Below are positions 1 to 5,209 of a stretch of DNA of 5,802 nt, piece after piece. The stretch spans positions 1 to 5,802 of the forward strand of contig DAMC01000007.1 in NCBI GenBank assembly GCA_002499525.1. The letters are read 5' to 3'. The position numbers and the translations under genes are program-made. Numbering within the stretch: position 1 is the first letter of the stretch; every line of letters begins with the position of its first letter. This stretch comes from Nitrosopumilales archaeon UBA218 (GTDB taxonomy: Archaea > Thermoproteota > Nitrososphaeria > Nitrososphaerales > Nitrosopumilaceae). Under the pieces are notes generated by a model. It saw nothing but the letters and a program-made list of their open reading frames with translations, had not been told where the DNA came from and did no database searches.

Positions 1-144
1 CATTTAGTTGTTTGTGTAATCAACAAAATCCAGAATTCTAAAATACACTTAATTGATATTCTTATGGCCTCTGGATTTGGTAAATTTTTCCCACCTTGAT
101 CACCGGCACAATATGTCAAAATATTTACTCGGATTCAAGAGCCG

Positions 145-206
145 AAAAAAATAAAAAATATTCTCAAGTGTGAAATGTAAATAAATGCCGGCTTTGAGGA
201 AAAATC
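145..206 (+). promoter_or_regulatory. Promoter region and Shine-Dalgarno of gap
   Basis: Two A/T-rich TATA-like stretches precede the gap start: 145-162 (A-run, then ATAAAAAATATT) and 177-186 (GTAAATAAAT). The first would place a transcript start near 180, giving a leader of about 25 bases that holds the SD-like TGAGGA at 195-200, 6-7 bases before the ATG at 207. The second would give a nearly leaderless transcript. The presence of an SD-like sequence favours the first, but the sequence alone cannot decide. Confidence 0.4.
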
Positions 207-1256
207 ATGAAGCGAGTTTTTATCAATGGCTATGGTTCCATAGGAAGAAGAATTGCCCAATTCATTAAGGACGATCCTGAAATCCAAATAATTGGAATAG
301 GTAAATTTTCTCCTGATGAAAAGGTAAATGATGCAATTTCCCGTGGCTTTGACGTTTACGTGCCTCAAAAAAATATTGATTCTTTTAAAAATTATAAAAT
401 TAAGGGAACCATCGAAGATGCACTTGCTAATACTGACCTTGTGATTGATGGTTCTCCGGGGGGTACTGGGTTTGCCAATAAAAAAAATCTCTATGAACCA
501 AAAGGAATCATGGCCATTTATCAGGGAGGAGAGTCTGTCTTTGGAGAAGAACGTGTGTCAGATTTATTGTTTAACTCTAGGGTAAACTACAAGGAAGCAT
601 ATGGGAAAAGACATGTCATGCAAGGAAGCTGTAATGTTACTGGGATGGGAAGAATTTTGCAACCGCTCCGTGAAAAATATGGTTCCAGACTAGTAAGATT
701 TGATGCCATACTGGTGAGACGGTGGGCTGACATTGAACAAACTGAAAAATCAGTACCTGACACCATAGAAATGTCTCCCAACCCACATCATCAGGATGAT
801 GTAAAGTCTTATCTTGGAAAAGATACACCATTGTTCATTCAGGCAATTAAGGTTCCAACTAGACAGATGCACGTTCACATGATGAGTATTAGATTCAAAG
901 ATGAGGCTCCAAACCCCTCTGAGATTTTAGATTTGTACAAAAACGAGTATGGTGTGGCAACATTCTGGACTGCCAAGGGAACAAAACAAATTCGTGACGC
1001 TGCAGAATCACTAAAATTTAGTTTTAAAGATACTAACATGATACACATTCATGCCAATATGGTGGAAAAAATCGGTGATACAGTAAAGATGGTTTATTCA
1101 GATGATCAAACTGGAATTGTCATACCTGAAAACCATATTCTGATGCAGGCCATGCTTTTCCAAAAACCATATGCCGAAGCATTTGCGCATACTGAGAAAC
1201 TATTTCACATGGAAGAAAAGAAGAAATCTCTGCAAGAGTTCTTTGCAAAAAAATAA
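207..1256 (+). CDS. gap: Glyceraldehyde-3-phosphate dehydrogenase, archaeal type II
   Basis: This 349-aa cytosolic enzyme interconverts glyceraldehyde 3-phosphate and 1,3-bisphosphoglycerate using NAD(P). In an autotrophic thaumarchaeon it would run mainly in the gluconeogenic direction (inference). The N-terminal Rossmann loop is visible as N-G-Y-G-S-I-G-R-R (residues 7-15). The catalytic cysteine is Cys142 in GSCNVTG (140-146), the archaeal form of the SCNTT motif. The paired histidines of the archaeal family are His194-His195 in NPHHQDDV, and the C-terminal half is the catalytic domain. The length fits the archaeal family (about 335-350 aa). The ATG at 207 is supported by the Rossmann strand beginning at residue 3 and by an SD-like TGAGGA just upstream. 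The protein ends in a Lys-rich tail (EEKKKSLQEFFAKK), and the stop codon abuts that of the convergent transporter gene. Family assignment is secure; NAD versus NADP preference cannot be read. Confidence 0.95.
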   Translation: MKRVFINGYGSIGRRIAQFIKDDPEIQIIGIGKFSPDEKVNDAISRGFDVYVPQKNIDSFKNYKIKGTIEDALANTDLVIDGSPGGTGFANKKNLYEPKGIMAIYQGGESVFGEERVSDLLFNSRVNYKEAYGKRHVMQGSCNVTGMGRILQPLREKYGSRLVRFDAILVRRWADIEQTEKSVPDTIEMSPNPHHQDDVKSYLGKDTPLFIQAIKVPTRQMHVHMMSIRFKDEAPNPSEILDLYKNEYGVATFWTAKGTKQIRDAAESLKFSFKDTNMIHIHANMVEKIGDTVKMVYSDDQTGIVIPENHILMQAMLFQKPYAEAFAHTEKLFHMEEKKKSLQEFFAKK

Positions 1257-1263
1257 CTATTTT
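1247..1263. terminator. Overlapping T-run terminators of convergent gap and CDF genes
   Basis: The two convergent genes have no spacer, so each must terminate inside or at the edge of the other. On the minus strand an uninterrupted T7 (A7 on plus, 1247-1253) lies just past the CDF stop, inside the last Lys codons of gap. On the plus strand a T4 at 1260-1263 in a pyrimidine-rich tract follows the gap stop. Archaeal termination commonly uses T-rich stretches without hairpins. The minus-strand T7 is the stronger signal. Confidence 0.45.
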
Positions 1264-2198
1264 CTTCGTTCTCGCTCTATTTCAACAAAAATGTGTTCTC
1301 TATTTGTATGCGGTATGACTTCCATGATTTTTTGTTCTACTGCATCGGTAACTACCTCGATTTTATCGGTATCCAAATTATCTACTAGGTTTACCTGAAC
1401 TCCAACCAGAACATCTTCAGGACCCATGTGCATCGTTCTCATGGAAATAAGCTTGTTGACTTCTGGTATCTCTTGAATGGACATGGCTATTCGTTTGTAC
1501 TCCCTTCTTGAAACTGATTCGCCAATAAGCAAATCTTTGTTTTCTTTTGCAAGGAAAAATGCAAAAAACATTAGGATTCCTCCAATGAATAAGGATGCTA
1601 TGGCATCATAGATTGCATTTCCAGTAATGTCTGATAGCAATATCCCTATGCCGGCAATCATTATTCCTAGCAAGGCAGCACAATCTTCCACGATTACTGT
1701 CAAAAGTGCAACATCTTTACTTTCTTTGAAATGCTCAATAATTGTCGCAAATCTTATCTTTTGACCGTTATCTCTGATCTCTCGAAAGAATTGTTTTACT
1801 GCAATTCTTAACGCATTTGCTTCAAAACAAAACGCAATTGCCAAAATTATATAGCTTATTTGGGAATCTCTGACTTGATGAGTTAAACTGAGTAGAGAAG
1901 TGGCCCCTTGCTCTAAAGACAAAATTCCTGATATGCCAAAAATCATCGTGGCCACAATAAATGACCAAAAGTATACCTCTCTGCCTCTTCCAAACTGATG
2001 TTGATAATTTGCTGCCTTGGTGCTGATTCTGATTCCTAACAAGATGAGAATTTGATTAAATGTGTCTGATGCAGAGTGATATGCTTCTGCCCACATCGCA
2101 GCACTTCCAGTGATTAATGCAGCAATGAATTTAGTTATAGCTATGCCCAAATTTCCAAACAGTGCAGCATAGACTGCCTTTTTAGAACCAGTTGCCAA
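1257..2198 (-). CDS. Cation diffusion facilitator (CDF) family metal transporter
   Basis: A 313-aa inner-membrane protein of the CDF/SLC30 family, which exports Zn2+ or a related divalent cation in exchange for protons. About six hydrophobic segments can be seen (roughly residues 9-29, 33-57, 77-97, 114-135, 163-187, 197-217), followed by a soluble cytoplasmic domain (about 222-313). The second segment carries the metal motif H41-x3-D45 in AEAYHSASD. Residues 67-79 (HQFGRGREVYFWS) match the conserved CDF loop, and the fifth segment has E171-D172 in VEDCAALLG, a pattern I associate with the ZnT9/SLC30A9-like branch rather than the usual HxxxD. The start is TTG: a TAA lies immediately upstream in frame, and the next ATG (residue 35) would remove the first membrane segment. 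A TATA-like box sits about 32 bases upstream. thrC lies 75 bases upstream on the same strand, but the separate promoter suggests independent transcription. The substrate metal cannot be assigned. Confidence 0.9.
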   Translation of the reverse strand: MATGSKKAVYAALFGNLGIAITKFIAALITGSAAMWAEAYHSASDTFNQILILLGIRISTKAANYQHQFGRGREVYFWSFIVATMIFGISGILSLEQGATSLLSLTHQVRDSQISYIILAIAFCFEANALRIAVKQFFREIRDNGQKIRFATIIEHFKESKDVALLTVIVEDCAALLGIMIAGIGILLSDITGNAIYDAIASLFIGGILMFFAFFLAKENKDLLIGESVSRREYKRIAMSIQEIPEVNKLISMRTMHMGPEDVLVGVQVNLVDNLDTDKIEVVTDAVEQKIMEVIPHTNREHIFVEIERERRK

Positions 2199-2224
2199 TT
2201 ATGTGATAGTTTTCTACTGTAACT

Positions 2225-2235
2225 GATAATAAATC
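2225..2235 (-). promoter_or_regulatory. TATA-like box of the CDF gene
   Basis: On the minus strand GATTTATTATC is centred about 32 bases upstream of the TTG start. With the usual archaeal TATA-to-start distance of about 26 bases, transcription would begin only a few bases before the codon. No SD-like sequence is present, as expected for a near-leaderless mRNA. Confidence 0.5.
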
Positions 2236-2273
2236 AATAATGTGTGATTTGTGCCTAAAATGCGAAGATTCCT

Positions 2274-3611
2274 TTACCCTCTTGGCGGGATAGCAAATCT
2301 GTTGGCTGGATTGTTATGATAATCGACTGGAAGTCCTGAATCTTTTTGCCTACCTGTTAGAATTCCTACAACAACATCGTCTTTTTTTATGATTTCCTTT
2401 TCAACAAGTTTTCTAACGCCTGCTGGCGATGCGCCTGAGGCCATCTCACAATCAAATCCATTCAGGCCAACAATTGACATGCCATCAAGCATCTCAGCAT
2501 CTGATACCTTTTCGACTATTCCATTTGTAAATTCTAATGCCCGTAATCCCTTGAATATGTTGGCAGGTTTGCCGATTTGAATTGCAGTAGCTTTGGTCTT
2601 TGGTCTAATGCCTTTGTCATCCATGTGTTTGTAATATTTCTGAATCAATTCCTTGTCTGGATTTCCTTTATTCCAACGCAATTTTTGTCCGTCAAACCCC
2701 CCATTGTAAAGATCATACAATGTACTTGCACCTTCAGAATTTATCACAGCAATTCTTGGAATTTTTTTTATCCAGCCCCACTCGTATAATTCCATGAGTG
2801 CTTTCCCACAACTTGAAATATTGCCTAGCGCACCTCCCGGATAAACTATCCAATCTGGAGGATTCCAATTCAAATATTCTATTGCTCTGTATGGGATTGT
2901 TTTTTGTCCTTCTATTCTAAATGGATTGACAGAATTTACTGTGTACCCGTCATGATATTTTGCATCGTCAAGAGATTTTGCTAACGCGTCATCAAAATTT
3001 CCCTGAACTTGGACAATCTGTGCTCCGAATTGATAAGCCTGAGATAGCTTTCCCGGCGCAATTTGACCTGCAGGAATGTATACATCACAATCCATATTTT
3101 CATTTGCGGCATACATTGCAGCGGCAGCTGAAGTATTTCCAGTGGATGCACAGATTATTTTTTTTGCACCCACAAGTTTTGCATGTGTTACTGCCGTGGA
3201 CATACCATTATCTTTGAAAGAACCACTAGGATTGTATCCCTCCGGTTGAAGCCAAAGTGAATCGTGATTCATTCCAAGAAAATCCGCTACCTTGGACATT
3301 TGATATGGTTTGGACTGCCTTCCTTCGGCACCATCTAGTGATACTAAGTGCTTTGAACATTCTTCTTTGTTTCCAGTGTCAACTTGACAAAAATTCAATA
3401 ACTCACGGAATCTCCAAACTCCACTTTCATTGAAGATGTTTCCTTGAGAATTACGTCTGTTATAGAATAATTCTTTGAGTTCTGGCGACGGTCTATTTTT
3501 GTATTTTACATCTAGTAAGTGGCCGCGCTCACATTCAATATTTCTCGTGTTGATTGGATACTCTAAACCGCATGTAGGATCTATGCATTTTAGGTAGGCG
3601 TTTTCATTCAA
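2274..3611 (-). CDS. thrC: Threonine synthase (PLP-dependent)
   Basis: This 445-aa enzyme converts O-phospho-L-homoserine to L-threonine and phosphate, the last step of threonine synthesis. It has the fold-type II PLP fold: the PLP-binding lysine is K133 in NPSGSFKDNG, followed by the ASTGNTSAAAA loop (155-165). The phosphate-binding glycine loop is PGGALGN (258-264), and near the C-terminus TGRQKD (419-424) matches the threonine synthase TGxxxKD signature. The N-terminus carries a small putative metal-binding ribbon with C9, C14, C27 and H31. The start is TTG at 3611-3609: a TGA lies seven codons upstream in frame with no ATG or GTG between, and the next in-frame Met is residue 105, inside the fold. 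A TATA-like box about 28 bases upstream supports a leaderless transcript starting here. A related PLP enzyme such as cysteate synthase is a less likely alternative. Confidence 0.93.
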   Translation of the reverse strand: MNENAYLKCIDPTCGLEYPINTRNIECERGHLLDVKYKNRPSPELKELFYNRRNSQGNIFNESGVWRFRELLNFCQVDTGNKEECSKHLVSLDGAEGRQSKPYQMSKVADFLGMNHDSLWLQPEGYNPSGSFKDNGMSTAVTHAKLVGAKKIICASTGNTSAAAAMYAANENMDCDVYIPAGQIAPGKLSQAYQFGAQIVQVQGNFDDALAKSLDDAKYHDGYTVNSVNPFRIEGQKTIPYRAIEYLNWNPPDWIVYPGGALGNISSCGKALMELYEWGWIKKIPRIAVINSEGASTLYDLYNGGFDGQKLRWNKGNPDKELIQKYYKHMDDKGIRPKTKATAIQIGKPANIFKGLRALEFTNGIVEKVSDAEMLDGMSIVGLNGFDCEMASGASPAGVRKLVEKEIIKKDDVVVGILTGRQKDSGLPVDYHNNPANRFAIPPRG

Positions 3612-3636
3612 TACAATTTGCCAGTTATTTCACTAC

Positions 3637-3645
3637 TTTAAATTT
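3637..3645 (-). promoter_or_regulatory. TATA-like box of thrC
   Basis: The near-palindromic TTTAAATTT (AAATTTAAA on the minus strand) is centred about 28-30 bases upstream of the TTG start. This is the spacing of a leaderless archaeal promoter. It lies in the 102-base divergent region shared with the plus-strand gene at 3714. Confidence 0.5.
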
Positions 3646-3651
3646 GAATTG

Positions 3652-3713
3652 TTAATATTTTGGAATCAATTACTAGACTAAGCTTTTTCAATACGGTGAG
3701 ATGATACAAAAAA
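3652..3713 (+). promoter_or_regulatory. Probable promoter and leader of the 3714 gene
   Basis: TTAATATT at 3652-3659 is a candidate TATA box that would start transcription near 3682. The resulting leader of about 30 bases contains GGTGAG (3695-3700), which partly matches an archaeal SD sequence, although its 13-base gap to the ATG is long. A small out-of-frame reading frame begins at the ATG at 3701 (six codons, MIQKND, stop at 3719-3721) and overlaps the true start. Support is moderate to weak. Confidence 0.3.
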
Positions 3714-4094
3714 ATGATTGAACTAGAACGATATTTGCGAGGTTTACTAAACCAAGTTCATGCTTCTTATCTTACGTTGGATGGTCTATCTGACAAACCC
3801 GGTGATCTGGAAACAATTCGGAGGGCACTAGCAAAAATTAACGGTACCTTGCTGAACATAGGCAAAAAAATTGACACAAATCAACAGGAATTGGAAAATT
3901 ATCAATATCTAAAATCCCCAATCCGTAATTATCTTGAAAATCACGAGTTTTTCAGAGAGATGGAGACCATGTCCACGTTATATTCTGAAGATCCAATGCG
4001 ACTCAGAAATCTACGACTGTCCATTATTGATGCGTTGAGCGAAAACAATCTATTGGCCCACATTAACTCAATAGTGCGAGAGCAAAATGAGTGA
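3714..4094 (+). CDS. Unrecognised helical protein, first gene of a two-gene unit
   Basis: I do not recognise this 126-aa protein. It looks soluble: no signal peptide, no membrane segment and no Cys. It appears almost entirely helical, with an N-terminal amphipathic stretch (IELERYLRGLLNQV, residues 2-15), a middle segment rich in Asn, Gln and Lys (about 40-65), and a C-terminal region (about 75-126) with regularly spaced hydrophobic residues. Short coiled-coil or helical-bundle packing is plausible. ATG at 3714 is the first in-frame start. The gene is divergent from thrC. Its last codons overlap the start of a Cys/His-rich microprotein gene (ATGAGTGA, 8 bases), so the two are probably co-transcribed and translationally coupled. 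Coding is inferred from frame length, protein-like composition and that overlap. It is likely a lineage-restricted archaeal protein. Confidence 0.75.
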   Translation: MIELERYLRGLLNQVHASYLTLDGLSDKPGDLETIRRALAKINGTLLNIGKKIDTNQQELENYQYLKSPIRNYLENHEFFREMETMSTLYSEDPMRLRNLRLSIIDALSENNLLAHINSIVREQNE

Positions 4095-4185
4095 TAAAAA
4101 ATGCGTTATTTGTGGATGTAAGGACCATAAAATAATAGGTTGCTCAAGACACTGGTCAAAAAATTGTAGTTGCCATGCACACTGA
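4087..4185 (+). CDS. 32-aa Cys/His-rich (putative zinc-binding) microprotein
   Basis: A 32-aa reading frame begins with an ATG inside the end of the upstream gene (8-base overlap, ATGAGTGA) and ends with TGA at 4183-4185. It has ten potential metal ligands in 32 residues: C6, C9, C11, H14, C19, H22, C27, C29, H30 and H32, beginning MSDKKCVICGCKDH. The CxxCxC-x2-H, C-x2-H, CxCH spacing suggests one compact zinc-binding module, or possibly two sites. Thaumarchaeal genomes are known to encode many very small zinc-finger-like proteins, so a nucleic-acid-binding or metal-buffering role is possible but not shown. The overlap suggests translation coupled to the 126-aa protein. The ligand density in a frame this short is very unlikely by chance, which supports a real gene. 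Confidence 0.7.
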   Translation: MSDKKCVICGCKDHKIIGCSRHWSKNCSCHAH

Positions 4186-4211
4186 AAATCATATTGAATT
4201 ATTTATCGAGT

Positions 4212-4233
4212 AAAAAACACAGACGAGTTTTTT
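4212..4233. terminator. Symmetric A6C/GT6 inverted repeat, probable bidirectional terminator
   Basis: AAAAAAC (4212-4218) and GTTTTTT (4227-4233) are perfect inverted repeats around an 8-base loop. They lie in the 54-base gap between the convergent microprotein genes. Read from either strand the element ends in T6, and the plus strand continues with a further T-rich stretch to 4241. That is the arrangement expected for termination of both converging transcripts. Confidence 0.6.
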
Positions 4234-4239
4234 CTATTT

Positions 4240-4356
4240 TTAGATCTTCTTTCCACCGGAACGTACATGAAAATTTATGCAGCATTTGCATTCCTTTGCA
4301 ATGCACTCACTTTCTTCATAATGTCCACAAATACCACACTCACAATGAGTTTTCAT
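4240..4356 (-). CDS. 38-aa Cys/His-rich (putative zinc-binding) microprotein
   Basis: A minus-strand frame from ATG (4356-4354) to TAA (4242-4240) encodes 38 residues beginning MKTHCECGICGHYEESEC. Likely metal ligands are H4, C5, C7, C10, H12, C18, C23, C25, C26 and H30, followed by a basic tail (VRSGGKKI). The two Cys clusters, CxCxxCxH and CxxxxCxCC, resemble a paired zinc-binding site, as in the small zinc-finger-like proteins of thaumarchaea. A TATA-like box is centred 26 bases upstream of the ATG, matching a leaderless mRNA exactly. The gene converges on the other microprotein across the inverted-repeat terminator. The plus-strand open frame over the same bases is Cys/His-rich only because TGC/GCA and CAT/ATG codons mirror each other. 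Function is unknown; metal binding is inferred from composition. Confidence 0.72.
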   Translation of the reverse strand: MKTHCECGICGHYEESECIAKECKCCINFHVRSGGKKI

Positions 4357-4378
4357 TAGAATAATTAATTCAAAGCAA

Positions 4379-4388
4379 CATATAACTA
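4379..4388 (-). promoter_or_regulatory. TATA-like box of the 38-aa microprotein gene
   Basis: The minus strand reads TTAGTTATATG here, centred about 26 bases upstream of the ATG at 4356. This is the expected distance for transcription starting at the start codon itself. No SD-like sequence lies between. Confidence 0.55.
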
Positions 4389-4427
4389 AAACTGCGTATT
4401 TTTTGCTAATCTCTTGCTAAAATGATA

Positions 4428-4760
4428 TTATTTTTTTGACTTTGTTGACTTTGGGTCTTTTTTTGGTTTAGAGTCTGTCTTGCCTTCTAATTCTTCCTTA
4501 ATTTCTTCTGCTTTCTTATCCACAACCCTGATGATCTCTTGAATGAATCCATCAAGATCATCATCTGATACTGGTGGCTCTGCCTGAGCAGCAATCTCAT
4601 TTATTGCGTTGGATATTTCTGAGCTTACCTGTTCAAAGCTTTCAGGATCCTCATACGCCGCACTGTATAGGGATTTGAGATTATTTACCTGATTGATGAG
4701 CTGGTCAGTAAGGGTGATAGTATAGTCAGTACCTGAAATCGAAATCTCCTTTGAAGACAT
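4428..4760 (-). CDS. Unrecognised acidic helical protein with Lys-rich tail
   Basis: I do not recognise this 110-aa protein. It has no Cys, no signal peptide and no membrane segment. Residues 1-18 look like a short beta hairpin (KEISISGTDYTITLTD). Residues 19-93 look helical and strongly acidic, with a DDDLD cluster near 66-70 and an EEIKEELE run near 84-91. The last 18 or so residues are a low-complexity Lys/Ser/Pro/Thr tail (KPKKDPKSTKSKK) that is probably disordered. Such a tail could contact nucleic acid or an acidic partner, but this is inference. The ATG is supported by a TATA-like CTATAAG 28 bases upstream and by a 13-base sequence into the ATG that is identical to that of the next gene upstream. 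The gene is third in a minus-strand series behind the nuclease and the 119-aa protein. Confidence 0.75.
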   Translation of the reverse strand: MSSKEISISGTDYTITLTDQLINQVNNLKSLYSAAYEDPESFEQVSSEISNAINEIAAQAEPPVSDDDLDGFIQEIIRVVDKKAEEIKEELEGKTDSKPKKDPKSTKSKK

Positions 4761-4770
4761 AATTTGATGA
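4758..4770 (-). repeat. Start-proximal 13-base repeat, copy 1 (TCATCAAATTATG)
   Basis: On the minus strand TCATCAAATTATG runs into and includes the ATG of the 110-aa gene. The same 13 bases occur at the equivalent position of the 119-aa gene (5161-5173). It does not resemble a Shine-Dalgarno sequence. Confidence 0.7.
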
Positions 4771-4784
4771 TTTTAGAGTACTTT

Positions 4785-4791
4785 CTTATAG
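4785..4791 (-). promoter_or_regulatory. TATA-like box of the 110-aa gene
   Basis: CTATAAG on the minus strand is centred 28 bases before the ATG, predicting a transcript that starts at or just before the start codon. It lies between the stop of the 119-aa gene (4804) and the ATG at 4760, so this gene can be transcribed on its own. Confidence 0.5.
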
Positions 4792-4803
4792 TTTTTGGTG
4801 AAA

Positions 4804-5163
4804 TTAGAACACAATATACTCAAGGGCTACTGCGTCTGAAATGAGATTCGTATGCTTAGAATTTACTACGTATCCGTTCTTTATGTCATTCACAGAAACC
4901 CATCTGTTAGTAGACGTGTAGTGGCTACGCTCGCTAAGCTCTTTCTCAATGTTGGCAATATCAAACTCCCCCTCTTCCACTTGTTGGCTGTTGAGATGTT
5001 TGATTGTTATTAGAATTTTATTCACTTTGACTCTATTTCCAAACTTCCACTGCACTGGGGGGTGTTCGTCCGATACCTCCAGAATTTTTATCTTCATTTC
5101 CTTGTCTCCAAAAACATTATGGCTCACAAGCATTCTTTCATCTACAAACTCTTCAAAGCTCAT
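4804..5163 (-). CDS. Unrecognised 119-aa soluble protein
   Basis: I do not recognise this protein. It has 119 residues, no Cys, no membrane segment and no signal peptide. Alternating hydrophobic patterns suggest a mostly beta core: KIKILEVS (24-31), VKVNKILITIKHL (45-57), then WVSVNDIKNGYVV (88-100) and a hydrophobic C-terminal strand (ALEYIVF). A short acidic helix-like segment is likely at about 66-79. The residues DEHPPVQWKFGNRVKV suggest a small ligand- or nucleic-acid-binding fold, but no motif can be assigned. ATG at 5163 is supported by a TATA-like CTTTAATTA centred about 26 bases upstream and by the TCATCAAATTATG sequence shared with the downstream 110-aa gene. It sits 46 bases after the nuclease stop and 43 bases before the 110-aa gene. 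Confidence 0.75.
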   Translation of the reverse strand: MSFEEFVDERMLVSHNVFGDKEMKIKILEVSDEHPPVQWKFGNRVKVNKILITIKHLNSQQVEEGEFDIANIEKELSERSHYTSTNRWVSVNDIKNGYVVNSKHTNLISDAVALEYIVF

Positions 5164-5173
5164 AATTTGATGA
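5161..5173 (-). repeat. Start-proximal 13-base repeat, copy 2 (TCATCAAATTATG)
   Basis: This sequence is identical to 4758-4770 and in the same position relative to the ATG, here of the 119-aa gene. The coding sequences after the two ATGs are not similar, so the identity is confined to the start-proximal segment. Confidence 0.7.
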
Positions 5174-5184
5174 AGGTATATTGG

Positions 5185-5193
5185 TAATTAAAG
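5185..5193 (-). promoter_or_regulatory. TATA-like box of the 119-aa gene
   Basis: CTTTAATTA on the minus strand is centred about 26 bases before the ATG at 5163. This predicts a leaderless transcript separate from the upstream nuclease gene. Confidence 0.45.
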
Positions 5194-5209
5194 AGTTATT
5201 CCTAGAGTG

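Noticed and set aside
1..3. Minus-strand ATG at the extreme left edge, directly after an in-frame TAA, possibly starting a leftward gene.
   Set aside because: Only one codon is inside the window, and the TATA-like TATTTTAG at 38-45 is not convincingly placed.
135..368. Minus-strand 77-codon open frame over the gap promoter and start.
   Set aside because: It overlaps the well-supported gap N-terminus antisense, and the product has no protein-like pattern.
786..801. Perfect inverted repeat CATCATC-AG-GATGATG.
   Set aside because: It falls on the conserved HHQDD codons of gap: CAT (His) and GAT (Asp) are partly self-complementary, so coding explains it.
1171..1398. Plus-strand 75-codon open frame across the gap/CDF junction.
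   Set aside because: It overlaps the ends of two clear genes in other frames and has no motif of its own.
2577..3217. Plus-strand open frames of 70 and 85 codons within thrC (2577-2789, 2960-3217).
   Set aside because: Antisense shadows of threonine synthase, which carries all the family motifs.
3612..3713. Possible small RNA or C/D-box RNA in the thrC divergent region (GATGATA at 3700-3706).
   Set aside because: No matching D box or terminal stem was found; the region is explained by two divergent promoters.
4170..4364. Plus-strand 64-codon open frame rich in Cys and His.
   Set aside because: It is the antisense shadow of the 38-aa microprotein and also overlaps the end of the 32-aa gene; Cys/His content arises from mirrored codons. 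The minus frame has better ligand spacing and a promoter.
4949..5170. Plus-strand 73-codon open frame with hydrophobic content.
   Set aside because: Antisense to the 119-aa gene; the minus strand has a correctly placed TATA-like box and shared start motif.
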